A DNA stretch of 19,294 nucleotides from Monoraphidium neglectum (Eukaryota > Chlorophyta > Chlorophyceae > Sphaeropleales > Selenastraceae). Shown piece after piece: positions 1-18,833 of the stretch. The notes under the pieces were generated by a model. That model was not told where the DNA came from, ran no database searches, and was given only the letters and a program-made list of their open reading frames with translations. The translations under genes and the position numbers were made by a program. The stretch is from NCBI RefSeq assembly GCF_000611645.1, contig NW_014012757.1, positions 1-19,294 of the forward strand. Reading direction: 5' to 3'. The stretch's first letter is position 1, and each line of letters opens with the position of its first letter.

Positions 1-3000
1 CCGTCACTGCATGCTTGCGGTAACGGTCTGCCTGTACCTGCATGCACTTTTGTGGACTAGTCCAATGCGGTGCTTGCTGTGTGCTTTGGGTACTGATAGT
101 TCAACACCACACCCTACTGGCTGCTAGCTGGCACATGCCGTGCGTTTGCACACCTTCCCGTCAACCGTTGCATTCGCGGGTGCCAGCAGCTCGCTGCACA
201 GCTGGTCCATGAGGGCTGTCGGGCCGGCTTTGGAAGAGCACGACTTGGTCAAAGCCTTGACGGGCGCGCACTGAACAAGATACGACATGTTGAGGATGCA
301 AGGGCGTTGGCAGGGCAATGCGGGAGTGAGCGGAGAGGGCTGGCGACTGGAACGCATGGGGGGGGGGGTTATTAGTGGGCCTTCTATACCCCACACCACA
401 AGTTACAATGTTCAGGCATGCAATTGAGCGGCCAACCAAAGACAGAGTTGAAGATGAGCACTCGGATCGCTGTGCATGCTTCTGCCCTGGACCGCAATGC
501 AGGGCGGAACGGCTGGGGGCACACAGATGACAGATCGCTCACCACCGCCAGCTTGATCTTCTTTTTGGGCGCGACTGCTTGCAAGCTGCGACATGTTGGG
601 CAATGGATTGGCTGAGTGGTATCACGTCAAAGATCAGGCCATGCAGAAATCACGCCCAAGCTTGAGGGAGGGGCAGCAGGCCCGGGGTGGCCCCGTGGCG
701 GGTGGCACTCGCAGATTAGTAATACAGCAGCCATGCGATGATGTTCACCCCACCAGCAGCAACACCCCAGGCAAACGGCACGATCAGCTCTTTTGCGCTG
801 CTGCCTGCAGCCGTGGTGCCCTTGAGCAGTGCGCGTGGTGGTGGACAGGCACCGACAGGCAGTCCGCTCAAGCTCTCCATGCCCACCAGCACACACCTGC
901 TGCTGTTGGCGCACGGCATCCTGTCGAGCATGTTTGCCAGCAGGAGACACACGGCCACAGGCAGCAGAAGGCTCCGTTTGCCCCGCATGATGGGAGTCCT
1001 GACCACCGACGATGCAATATCGTGGGCTTGTCTTGTAAAAAACAGGCGCAAAAAAATTTGGCTTTGTTACGAAGCTCACTCCTGTCTGACGGCTTTAAGG
1101 GAACAAGTCCACTGTCAGAAAACGCAGCCCCTGACACCCGTCGGTCGGCACATGGATGGGCTCAAGCCTCCGACAGAACCTGGGTGGACTGCTGGAAGGA
1201 ACATAGATATACCTCAAGGAGCGGGTCTTCTTCACTTGCTGCTGTGTGGACAGTATCTCCATGGTTCAGGGTGTTACTAAAGCAGACGTAGTAAAGCGTG
1301 CTGGGAGTAATTGTTTGCGAATGGTTGCGGGTGCCTATCACGTTGACCCTCCCAGACAGGCAACACATGCAACGATACTGGATACATGGACAACACGTGG
1401 ATGCACAAAGCGAATGATGAATTGATTCTAGGCCGCGCCAACGGCTGCAGTGTGGTGATGAATGCTGCCGAACTCCCCTTTGGTGCGTGGGAGCACTCCC
1501 GGCCCCAGGTGACAGGTTGTACCCGCGAGTGCCTGCTGCTGACGAACGACACATGTTCCCTGTAGTGCGCGGGAACCTCAACTTTGTGATTCGCTGGCCT
1601 TCATTCAATGCTGCGAGTCGTGTCCTCGCTGCCATGGCACCCTGCCTGGGGGGCAAGATGCACTTGAAGCAGCCTTGAGGCAATTCAGCGCCTCGGATTG
1701 GCTGGCAGGTTGAGCTCGCGGGTCGCCGGCGCGCCTTGAGTACCAAAAAAGGCCCTGATCGGATGCGACGCCCAGGTGACCACCCAGCTGCTTGCGGCGA
1801 TTGTGGAAAGAATTCAGCTTTGCCTTGGCCGTGTTTGTGGGGAGGTCTAGGAGCTGGCAGCTGATGCTGGCCGCCTGCTGTGACCAGGAAAGCACAAATT
1901 CTGGGGCTGTTGGCACCCCCTCCCACGGGAGCCACGCGGCGTCGCGACAGCTGCAGGCACCCACAAGCCCCAGCCCAGCAGCCGTTCCCGCCAGCATTGC
2001 CGCATTGACACGCAGGCCAGATGCAACGCCACGGCTGCAGGGGCCAAGGGACCCAATCCAGTGTCACGGTTGCCCCACAACCCCCAACACTCAACGTGCG
2101 AGCCGATCGCTGTCCGGCCGATTAGATAGCGGCCCCAATCACCAACGGGACTGGCGAAGAGGTGCAAGCATCAATTTTTGGCCCCTGTCCCATGTGACAC
2201 GCGTCCATACGCAGTACCGTTTGCAATTTGTGACACGGCACCTTGCGCCCTGTCATCTCCCTGGTGCCCCTCGTAAGAACGGGTGCCCCATCACGTCCAC
2301 CCAGCCAGCACCCCTTCATATCTGAGTCACTCTGGCCTCATCCGCTCAATCGAACGTGATGCCGCCTTGACCAGAGCAGCAATGGGTGTTGCATCCCAGC
2401 ATGCGCGAAAATGCGGAGCAAGGTCAACATTGCAGCCGACAGGGAGGCAGGTCAAACATGACAAAAGGAATAGTGGGTGGTTTGTGCGGGCATGTATGCA
2501 TTGAAGGTGGTCATGGCGTCGCCTGTGTTGGTAGGAACGACACGTGCAAGAGGGTGGAGGGGCCATACAGGCTTTTGGGGCGCCTCAGACGCAGACGCGC
2601 ACAAACAAATGCATCGTGCATTTGGTCCGGCGCCGTGAGCCGACTGTCACAAAAAAAATGCCTGGAAGCAGCTCGCACACAGCAAGGCGGCGGCGGGGTT
2701 TGATCAGGTTTGGTAGCAGCCTCGTATGAAGGCCGTGTGACAGGCCGAGTTTCTGAGGTCGGGATGTTTGAAGTCACCAGCAGCCATCATCAGTGGGGAA
2801 GGATTAATTGCGGGGACGCACACACAGGCGTCTGCAAATGCACGCTTGTTTGGTGTGCAGCAGGAGGGGTAACGACATGCAAGTTCAAGGGTTGTTGCAG
2901 CCGTGCTGAGAAAGAGCAACACTCATCCACGCTTTTCAGCCCGCGCCTGCCAAAAAAGCAGGGCAAGGAAGATCATCTTCCAAACCATGATGGTTTGGTG

Positions 3001-3398
3001 CCTCTCCTTCACTGAAGTCAAGCAAAAACACTCAGCAGCTATGTGGCTGCATGCGAGCCCTGGGACGCCTTCCGCGGTGCTGCCGACGACACCCATGACA
3101 AAACTGCCTGCAACACCAACCAACACGTCTACCAGCAAGGCCCTCATCGCCGCAGGCCGACGCGGCGGCCAAAATGCAACATGGCCGTTGAACTGGCACG
3201 CCGCCAGCAGGCACATGCAACATGAGGCATGCACGCCGTAGGGCGAGCGCCCGCAGGCTGGATCTCAACATCACAGCCAACTGCGGCTGGGGGCGGGGCG
3301 CGCTCCTTGGACCGCGCGCCACACAGCAGAGCCGCGTCGCACAGCGCAGCAGCTTGATCATGGTCACGGTCTGCTCAGATCATCGAATCATCAGATCA
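1..3398. other. Region without a confident gene
   Basis: This stretch lies downstream of the hydrogenase stop. Six-frame reading gives only short overlapping frames without the strong GC3 bias seen in the exons to the right. The best candidates are on the minus strand: a hydrophobic segment around 3060-3180 (starts MRALLVDVLVGVAGSF), another around 900-1000 (RGKRSLLLPVAVCLLLANML) followed near 716-800 by a segment ending in a hydrophobic run (LIVPFAWGVAAGG), and a possible last exon ending at a TAG at 124. They could be exons of one multi-exon membrane protein, but I could not join them in a consistent frame or recognise a family. An 11-base G run lies at about 358-368. Confidence 0.4.

Positions 3399-3401
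<3 letters not shown>
3378..3401. repeat. Octamer microrepeat (GATCATCA)x3 at hydrogenase stop codon
   Basis: Three adjacent 8-base units, GATCATCG, AATCATCA and GATCATCA, read on the plus strand. The last three bases (TCA) are the complement of the hydrogenase stop codon TGA. A related array lies in the third intron of the SirB1-like gene at 14695-14735. Confidence 0.7.
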
Positions 3402-11269
<7,868 letters not shown>

Positions 11270-12484
11270 GCAGATTGGTGAGGATATCGGGAACGTAAAC
11301 ACGTAGAAACTGGTATATGGAACCCCCTGAGTGCAAGGGCTGCCCTGCATTTGGTGCGCGCATTTGGTGTGTCCACAGGTCCACCCTGGCAGTGACCTCA
11401 GCTGGCTGGCCGGCGCCACTGCAGCGCGCACGGCAGCGAGTGATGGTGCGCGAGCGCGAGACGCACCATAAAGGCCTAATTATGCCTTCGATACGTCCCA
11501 GTGTCAACATGGCTCCAGGGCAGTGCGTTTCGAGCTTGAGCTTTGCGGAGTAACGATCTACACGTGTGCTGTGTGCGACGAGGAGACGGGAGGTTGTGCT
11601 ATGTGTCTGCAAGTTTCAACAGCTGGCCGTCGAGTGGAGGGAGGCTTTGCTCATTTGGCTTCTCATTGGTGCCGAGAGCTGAAGAGCTGCACCTGTGGCG
11701 GGACAGGTCAGCGTCCCATCAACTCCTTCGATGCCGCTTGTGCCACTCCCGCGTATGCATCCAATCCCATTCGATGAGTACAATCGGTATCGGCATAGGA
11801 GAGCACGAACTACACACTGAGGTCTACTCCAGGGCCGCTCCTTAGTCAAGACCTTCCTGGTCGTCATCAGCACAAGCACACACGGGTTGTTACACGCCCC
11901 CGACAGTGCCAATAAAAATGACCATGGCTTGCCTGCCAATGCGAACAAAGCTGGCGCAGGGACAAGCTTGCGAATCCGCCTGGTCTCTTCTTGCGATCTG
12001 TATCACGAGTTTGGCTGTGTGGCTCACACGCCGCTCCATCCCAACACGTGCCTGTGGCAACAAAGTCAGCCGCCCACCCGCCTGAAGGCGTGCCGGGGCG
12101 ATTTGTTGTGGCCTCCCAGCATCACAGGGGGTTTGTGTACCCTGGCTTGCTGCCTCCATGCAAGGGTGGTACAGGCAGGGGCCACGGGGTGGTCAAGGCG
12201 GTCAACTGGGTAAAACCACGGCCACCATCCAAGAGCTTGTATGTGCCCTGATACCGGCCTCTGAAATCTATGGGTGAAATCCCAGCCATTTCAGTTTCGG
12301 CCTCCTGTGAAATCATTGCAGGATGGAAGCCAGGAATGAACTGCGCATGGGATGATGGGATGGGAAGCTCCCAAGCCAGACGCGTTTGTACGCTGCAACC
12401 GGCCCTGAAATGCTGGTTAATAATATAAACATCCATTACACTGAATCGTTCAAGCTCATTCGTTCGACAAGGAGCTCGGCCCAA
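11270..12484. promoter_or_regulatory. Head-to-head intergenic region between hydrogenase and SirB1-like gene
   Basis: About 1.2 kb separates two genes that diverge from here, so it should hold both promoters and 5' UTRs, and possibly a 5' non-coding or targeting exon of the hydrogenase. Base composition is closer to 50-55% GC than that of the exons. I found no convincing TATA box, operator or conserved element. ORFs inside it lack codon bias and have no recognisable domain. Confidence 0.5.
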
Positions 12485-15146
12485 ATGCATGCAAGTACGA
12501 TCTCTCGTTCAGTGGCCTCCCGGCCCGCGTATGCATCGACATTCAATCGGAAAAATCATCTATCGCATACCTGTTCACGCGTAGCAGTGCTCAGGCGCCT
12601 CGCGCCGCGGCCACACTGCACACCGCCCGGCTCCGACCATGTCCATGCGGGCGGCGGCGCCCCCGACCCCGACACCACGCCCGCACCGCCAGAGCACACC
12701 CCTGTGCTTCTTTTGCTTGCCCAGGCGCGCCTCGCCGCCCTCGAGGACTTCCGCGAGCAGGTCGTCGCCCCCCTGAACGCCGGCCCCCTCTGGGCGGCCG
12801 GCGCCGCGCCCGACCCCGCCCTCGCGCTCGCCCACTTCTCGCGCTTTGCGAACCCTTCGCTGGAGCCCGACGCCATCTTATCAGAGGTTCAAACCCTTGC
12901 GGACGCGGTGCTGCAGCGCGCCGCCGCGATCGCCGCGCAAGAAGCATCCACCGTGGCAGCTGCGATCGCCGCAAGTGAGGCGGCGTCACCACGGGCGCAG
13001 CACTGCAGCCGCGGCCGCGGCCGCGCAGGTGTCGAGTTTGCGGCCAACGAGGCCGCCTGGTCGTCTTCCCCCCGCGCCTCCGGCCCCGGCGGCTGGGGCG
13101 CCGACTCGCGCCGCCGCGCGGAGGCTGCGGCCGCAGCGCGGCTGGGCGCGCTGCGGGGCGTGATGGTGGACGCGGCGTTTAGGAGCAATGCCATTGACCC
13201 TTGGGACCCTGAAAACACCTACATTGACCGCCTCCTGGCGCGACGCCTGGGTGTGTTTGCAGTAAAACTCAGGGGGAGGGCGCGGGGGGAGGGGGGGGGC
13301 AGTTCGGCTGGGATCGGCCCGTAGGGCGGACGCCGGTTTCTAATACGCCTCACCAGCAGGGACGGGGCCGGGGCCACTGGCCTTGGCAAGGCGCGGCAGC
13401 AAGTTGTTGAGAAAGCAGATCGCTCTCCTGCATGTCAAAGTTGCAGATTGCATGCACGCCCGCACACCCTGTGCACGCACCAGCTCAACTGCCGCCGCCG
13501 CCCTCCTGCCGGCCGCCCCCGCCCGCCCCCAGGCACGCCCCGCTCGCTGGCGCTCCTGTGGCTGGCCATCGCCCGCCGCGCCGGGCTGCCGCTCACGCCT
13601 CACACTGCCCGCGGCGACGGCGTGCTACTAAAGCTGCAGCTTCCTACCGGCGCCGGCGCCGTCTTCGCCGACCCCACTGACCCGGCGGCCGCCCTGCTGC
13701 TGCAGCCGGACGACGCTGACGATGGCGATGACATCATCATGCCAAACAATGACATCATAATGACTGATGAGGAGGTTGAAGAGTACCTGAACAACCACAA
13801 TAACACCTCAACCACCAACAACCACAACCACAGCTTCTCCACAGCTTCCCCCGACAGCTTCCCGGCTTCCCCGTCGCCGCACGAGTTGCTGCCGGACTCT
13901 GCCTCTGTCGGCGGCGGCGGTTGCGGGGGTTATGGCGGCACAGCACCTGCTGACAGGCGGTTTCCCGGTTTGCGGTGGCGCGGGCAGCCGGTGAAGCTGC
14001 TGGGGCCGGCTGAAGCTGCTGAGCTGGAGCCGGTTTCGCTGAAGAGGCTGTTGGGTTATGCCTTTATGGATGTGAAGCGGACGTACGTGCTGACGGGGAT
14101 CATGGAGGAGGCGCTGGGCGTGATTAGGTGAGCCCAGATTTTGCAGATCTTGAGAAACACGGCGACCAGCAAAGTTCTGTTGGCGCATGCAGACAGAACG
14201 CTGCGGGCTGCGCAGATGAATGCTGCAGCGGGGCCGACGCGCGCGTGAGGCGCCTGCTGGGCGTCGCGCGGCTGGCGGGACGGGGCCGGTTCCGCTGCCA
14301 TGTGCCGTTCGCGCCCGGGTGGACTGCGGCGCGCTGGGTCTCGGAGTTCCGCGCGCTGGCAGCCGCTGACTGTGCGGGTCCCGTATGCTGCGAGCAGTCC
14401 ACGTGCCTTCTCCATATCAGGCCTGGCCCTACCTCACTTGTCACAGGATGTCAGCTAACCACCCTTCATTTTTTAATGGATTTCAAGCAGCTCGCACCCC
14501 CTGTACGAGTTCGATTTGGAATCCCTGCCAGCTGCCCAGCCAGCGATGGTAATCAGCAGTCACTTACGGGTGGTGTACATCCCAACCCCACCCACCACCA
14601 ACCCCCTGCGCAGATACATGCGCGCTCTGGACCCCTTCTCTGCGGGCGACCTGCGGGACGAGGGCCTGGTGTTGGCCGCCCTGGGCAGGTGGGTGATCAC
14701 CAGATCAACAGATCACCAGATCATCAGGTCACCCAGATCCTCGGACCCCTGCCCTGGACGGTTTCTTGCAAAATGCGGGGGACCCTGGGCAGCTCGCAGA
14801 CGTGCAGCCGCTGCCCCACGCCTGCTACACGCGCCGCCCCAATCATGCAGCTGAGACAAACCTGCCTGTGCTCAAGTGCCAGCAACGCGCAGCGCCCCCC
14901 CTTTGGACTAGACCGTTGGTACACATCGTTCCCAGCCCTTGATTCAAGCACCCTGCCGCCCTTTAGTGCAATCATTCCCCCTCCGCTTCCCTCCTACCTT
15001 CGATCCTCAGGCCCCACGAGGCGTACGCCCCCCTAGCCACCTACCTGGAGGTCGTGGCCGGCGCCTCGCCGGACGCCGAGGCGGTGCGCCGGGCGCTGCA
15101 CCAAGTCGAGGCAGCCATCCGCCGCGCGCCGCCGCCCCTCGGCTGA
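12485..15146 (+). CDS. SirB1/transglutaminase-like protein with TPR-like C-terminus, four exons
   Basis: Exons 12485-13250, 13533-14127, 14614-14688 and 15011-15146 join in one frame to 523 residues. The N-terminus (MHASTISRSVASRPAYAST...) is Ser/Ala/Arg-rich with no acidic residues over about 40 positions, like an organelle transit peptide. The family signature runs across the first intron: DPENTYIDRLLARRLG, then TPRSLALLWLAIARRAGLPL (about 241-276), as in the SirB1 N-terminal (Transglut_core2) family that also includes FBXO21. The C-terminal part (about 417-523: LEPVSLKRLL, YMRALDPFS, LRDEGLVLAALGR) matches the TPR-like tail of bacterial SirB1 proteins. An Asp/Asn/Thr/Ser-rich insertion at about 314-395 separates the two. 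The biochemical role of the family is poorly defined, so no reaction is assigned. The start is the ATG that gives the transit-like sequence; an in-frame ATG also lies at 12410. A TGTAA at 15160 fits a green-algal polyadenylation signal. Confidence 0.85.
14160..14400 (+). other. GC-rich open-frame island inside SirB1-like intron 2
   Basis: Within the 486-base intron between exons 2 and 3, the frame that runs on from exon 2 stays open and gives ARVRRLLGVARLAGRGRF and following residues with codon bias like that of true exons. A possible acceptor (GCATGCAG) lies before it. The flanking exons already join into a continuous family-like sequence (EEALGVIR then YMRALDPFS), so this is either a cassette exon, an old exon or an insertion. 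Confidence 0.35.
14695..14735. repeat. Octamer microrepeat (GATCACCA-like) in SirB1-like intron 3
   Basis: Adjacent units GATCACCA, GATCAACA, GATCACCA, GATCATCA and GGTCACCCA, starting just after the donor of exon 3 (14688). The unit GATCATCA also occurs at 3394-3401, at the hydrogenase stop. Confidence 0.8.
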
Positions 15147-15374
15147 GCGTCTTTTCATGTGTAATCAGGCAAAGCACATCTTTGATCCGTCCCAGCCTAC
15201 ATGCATACTGTAGTTGCCTCGTGCCATTGCATCTCTGCCATCAGCCCCATCACATCCCACGGACGGACTTGGGGCCGTGAGTGCGAGGCCGCCATACGCC
15301 ACGCGCCGCCGCCCCCGGGGCCCGGCTGAGCGCCGTCGACTGGATCGATTCGACCACGCACATCCTTGATCCGG
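15108..15374 (+). repeat. Degenerate duplication of the SirB1-like gene 3' end
   Basis: The end of exon 4 and the sequence after it (15108-15189: GAGGCAGCCATCCGCCGC... TGAGCG ... TTTGATCCG) recur with changes at 15285-15372 (GAGGCCGCCATACGCCAC... TGAGCG ... CTTGATCCG). A further shared block (GTGCCATTGCATCTCTGCCA at 15221, TGCCATAGCATCACTGCCAT at 15561) suggests that the second copy was later split by about 165 extra bases. Confidence 0.6.
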
Positions 15375-16293
15375 CTTCGCACGAGTTACCGACAAGACAA
15401 TCGTCTTATTCCCGAAACATGCAGCTGTGCGGGTGCAACACAGGACTGGCCCCTAGCCCCTTTCGCACCGGCCCTGAGCCTTTTGGCGGCGCCAGGCACA
15501 CCCGCCGGCGCTCTGAATGGAACGGTTCTTTGCAGCTGGCACGGATGGATAGATAGCTCCTGCCATAGCATCACTGCCATTTGCTTCACATCACATCTAT
15601 CGCCAGATCTGGGGGGGGGGGTGTGGGGGCCTGCTTCTGGTGAGGGGTTCGTGTTGTGGCAAATGGACTTGGTTACTTCAGCAAAAAGCCCATCAACCAA
15701 CGGTCATGCCTATGTGGTGGCAACTTGTGTGTGTGCACACTGTGGTTGAAACATTGTTCCCCCGCTGGCATCTCTGCTGACTGTTCACACACATATGTAT
15801 TTAGCAGTTTACACGTCTGTGTCGAAAGCGCGGCCCCGCGCATGTAATGCAAGCCGTTGCGCCAGGCGAGTCATGCTTTGGAGGTGAGGGGCCGGCAACC
15901 GTGTCCGCGCCCGCTAGTTGTGGGGCCATGTGAAAAGGCCCCCCGCGCGCAGCTTTGGCGTTTGCCTGCGTCAAAACGCAGCTGCGATCGCATCATATTG
16001 TCAGGGCGACTGCGCCGTGCCTCAAGGCACCGTTGTAAGAAGGGCACGGAGCGGGCAGCGGGGTCGACCGCACCACAGCTCTCTGCCCTGATTCGTCCTG
16101 TGTAGTCAGGTCCCCCGCCCATACAACAAACCGAGCAATTAAGTCGTCCATAATGAAATCAACAGGCAGCGCAGCAGCACGCTTTGGGGCAGTGCGAGCA
16201 ATGAGGTCGCTCCACCCTAGCCCACTCGCGCGGCGACACGCCCTACACACGCGCAGGTCGCCCAAAGGGCGGCCCCTCGACCTTGGCCCCCCC
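15147..16293. other. Convergent intergenic region
   Basis: It lies between the stops of the SirB1-like gene and the NNF1-like gene. It holds the degenerate duplication described separately and a G run at about 15610-15620. A TTACA at 15809-15813 (TGTAA on the minus strand) could serve as polyadenylation signal for the NNF1-like gene. No gene is supported; the frames inside are short and without codon bias. Confidence 0.5.
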
Positions 16294-16434
16294 TCAGGGT
16301 GTGCCGCCCCCGGCCTTGAGCGCGCCGTCGACACGCCAGCCCTGCATCGCCGAGTGGAGCTGCGGCGGCGCGCGGCGCGAGCGCAGGGGACGGCAGATTG
16401 TGGGAACGCATCTGCGCGCGCGCACACACACAAA

Positions 16435-16468
<34 letters not shown>

Positions 16469-18196
16469 ACAAACACACACCGCTGACTCCACCAGCCACA
16501 CCCCCCTGGACACGCACTCACACTCTCTCTCCTTTTCACTCACACGTCCCAGCACACAAAGCGACCCGCCAAAGCAAACCCCGACCCACTCACCTCTGTC
16601 ATGTGGTCGGCAGCGCGCGTGTATCCAGCCTTTGCCGCATCCACCACCTTGCGCCGCGCGTCCACCTGCGCTCGCAGGTCGTCCCTCTGCCGCTGCAGCT
16701 GCGGTTTAGACAAGGGACGCGCCGGGGCGCGCTTGTAGGTTTAGATTGGGGCGGCGACTGCGGCTTGTGCTGCTGTCGATCGGCGCGCGCTGCTGGCATG
16801 CAAAAAGCGCGAACAAAGCTGCTTGCGCGAAAAACGGCTCGTTGAGATCTGATCAGAAACGTCAATCAACGAAGGAAGACTGAATGCAAAACATGCCTCC
16901 ACCCGCAGGGTTGGGAGCCAGCAGGTCCTGCCAAACGAGGGCCTGTGACCTCCCGAGGCCTCGAAAACCGTCAAGCGGCGTGTCGGGGGTCGGGATGAGC
17001 TAAGGCCCCAGGCCGCACCCGCACCTTCGAGAGGGCCTCGGCCAGCTGCCGCCCCTCCGCCCGCTTTGCCGCCACCCGCGCCGCCGCCTCCGCCGCCGCC
17101 GGCCCCGCGGCCGCGTCCTCGGCGCCGCCGCTGCGCGCGTCGCGGGGCGGGTTGGAGGGGCACTCAGCCGCGTCTCGTGGGTGAGCAATGCAGGTGCACG
17201 AGGGCGGCCCGGTGCGACAGGGGTGCAGCCGCGCCACTAGTGCGCCCCGCGCCGCCCCGTGGTGTCCCGTGCCGCATGACCCTAATGCGCCAGGAGCGTC
17301 GCCTCAGGGAAAGCAGACACCTTTCTGACTTAAAACAAAGCCTCCAACAAAACGAATCCTTGGAAGTTCTCGCCAACGTGCGTGTGGATTTCCCCGATGG
17401 GCCGCAGGCTTTGCACCACTGGCCCGCACCTGCCGCCCTCCGCGCCGCCGTCCGGCGCGCCGGCGCCCGCGCCCAGCTGCCGCCCCTTTTGCAGCGCTAG
17501 CGCCTCCAGGTCTGCCAGCTGCTGCCGCATGTCGGTCTCGCGTGCCAGGTCATCAAACTCCGCCATTGAGTTGTCGACTATCCCAGATACGATCTGCTTG
17601 TTGGATGGGTTTGAGTCGTGCCGATGCGTGTGGGAGTCTGTGGGCCGTGGGGTCGGTCTGGAACAGGGACTCGCATGGCGGCCGCGTGTGCTGTGATACC
17701 GGCCAGCACGGTGGAGCAGGCACCATGCTGGCCGCAAGTGTGGCTTCAGCTGCGTGCGGCGCAGCCGGCCCAGCCGGTTGCAGCTGTGCAGCGGTTGGGG
17801 CGCGGCGTGTGCAGTTTGCCGGGTCTGGCCTGAGTCGAGGAGCGGCGCACCCGCGTGTACAGCTGCCAGAACAGCCACAGCAGGTGGTCCGGTACGCCGT
17901 CCATAATGCGGTAGAACGTCTGGGCCGGCAGCGGGCGCAAGGGGCGGGGTGAGAGGGCGCCGCAATGGCTATGCACGTTCAAACGCTGCAGCGGTGCTGC
18001 GTCGAGTTGTCAACTCCGTCCGGACCGGCAGCGGACGCGTCGGACCCACCTGCTCGTCCACAACGTCAACTCCCACAGCAACCATCCGCTTGAAAGCATC
18101 GTGGAGCTGCAGGAACGACAGGCTCGTGTGTTGTTGTTGCTGGTGCTGCTCGGGTTCCCCCTCCACCTGGAGGTCTGATGCGCCGTTCTCGTCCAT
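16294..18196 (-). CDS. Small helical protein, candidate NNF1/PMF1 kinetochore (MIS12 complex) subunit, six exons
   Basis: Exons 18196-18050, 17919-17851, 17593-17430, 17130-17025, 16698-16594 and 16359-16294 use GT...CAG introns, and all phases agree, giving 218 residues. Order: Gln/Glu-rich N-terminus (1-23); a helix with FLQLHDAFKRMVAVGVDVV (29-47); TFYRIMDGVPDHLLWLFWQL (50-69); IVDNSMAEFDDLARETDM (77-94) then LADLEALALQKG; an Ala/Gly-rich linker; a coiled-coil-like tail (LQRQRDDLRAQVDARRKVVD). The total length, the short FYRIM...LWLFWQLYTRI segment and the EFDDLARETD segment followed by a leucine-patterned helix recall NNF1/PMF1, which anchors the MIS12 complex at centromeres. The match is by eye and weak; another small coiled-coil protein is possible. 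The gene model is firmer than the name. Confidence 0.6.
16424..16480. repeat. CA-rich microsatellite in intron 5 of the NNF1-like gene
   Basis: (CA)n with CG interruptions on the plus strand, GT-rich in the transcript. It lies wholly in the intron between the last two exons of the NNF1-like gene (16360-16593). Confidence 0.85.
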
Positions 18197-18833
18197 TTGC
18201 TTTACTATCTATGATAGCAACAACACGATCGAATATGGAGGCGCTAAGTTTGATCTGACGTGTAGAGGCGCGTTGGATCAAGATGACAGCTGTTGAGCAC
18301 TTCGGGCGCAATCTTATTATCTAGTATGAGTGAAGATTTCCAAAGCCATCTAGAAAGTATACCGTTATCGCTGTATCACCAGCGACACACCCGTGCCAAG
18401 TCTTCCAAAGGCCCACGCCAGGCATCGGCGTGGCGTCTGACCGTCACAAACATCCAAAGCTGTAGTAAGATATGCGTACATTAAAGACGAGGTAGCCAGC
18501 TCTTCACATTTGCACCAGCTGCCACGCAGCTCGCAGATGGCCTTTGAAGCGCCCGTTTAAAAGTGTAGGTGCAAAGGTACAGCACGAACGGAAGCCCCGT
18601 CCATCGCTCAGCCGTCCTCGTCCGTGCGCATCAACCCGAGGCGCCGTCGCCGGTGCAGGCAGTGGCCGGCTCGCGCCTCTTGCACCTCCGCCCGCCCCTC
18701 GCAATCGCTGGGCGGTCCTGCACCCCATTTGCGGGCCCGACCAGCGGCAGCAGCTGCCGATGGGCCGCAGCGGCCGGGGCAGCCAGCTGCCGCCCCTTTG
18801 AACAGGAGCGCCCCACAGCCGCTTCCTGCCTGC
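18197..18833. promoter_or_regulatory. Divergent upstream region with hairpins
   Basis: It separates the NNF1-like gene (leftward) from the Ala-rich gene (rightward) and is clearly more AT-rich at 18197-18560 than the flanking exons, as expected of a shared promoter region. Small inverted repeats are present: CTATC-TAT-GATAG at 18205-18217, close to the NNF1-like start, and a 7-base perfect GC hairpin (CCACGCC/GGCGTGG) at 18413-18433. No factor-binding site can be named. Confidence 0.45.

Noticed and set aside
716..1010. Sideroflexin-like reading of the hydrophobic minus-strand segments
   Set aside because: The VPF...AAGGVN-like piece occurs in the wrong order relative to the other helices, and no other family motifs are present.
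1162..2094. 310-codon minus-strand ORF
   Set aside because: No codon bias or domain; the composition is that of random GC-rich non-coding sequence.
3032..3361. Minus-strand ORF starting MIKLLRCATRLCC, resembling a mitochondrial presequence
   Set aside because: It starts within 40 bases after the hydrogenase stop, has no recognisable domain and overlaps another frame of equal quality; probably 3' UTR.
11270..12484. GTAC cores as copper/anoxia response elements for the hydrogenase (as known for Chlamydomonas CRR1)
   Set aside because: About five GTAC occurrences in 1.2 kb is what chance predicts, and no flanking conservation can be judged.
14128..15036. 302-codon plus-strand ORF
   Set aside because: It is the exon 2 frame running on through introns; family continuity shows exons 3 and 4 use other frames.
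17473..18800. Shared word CCAGCTGCCGCCCCTTTG at about 17474 and 18783
   Set aside because: Eighteen bases of GC-rich sequence with no extended similarity around it; could be chance or common codon usage (GRQL).
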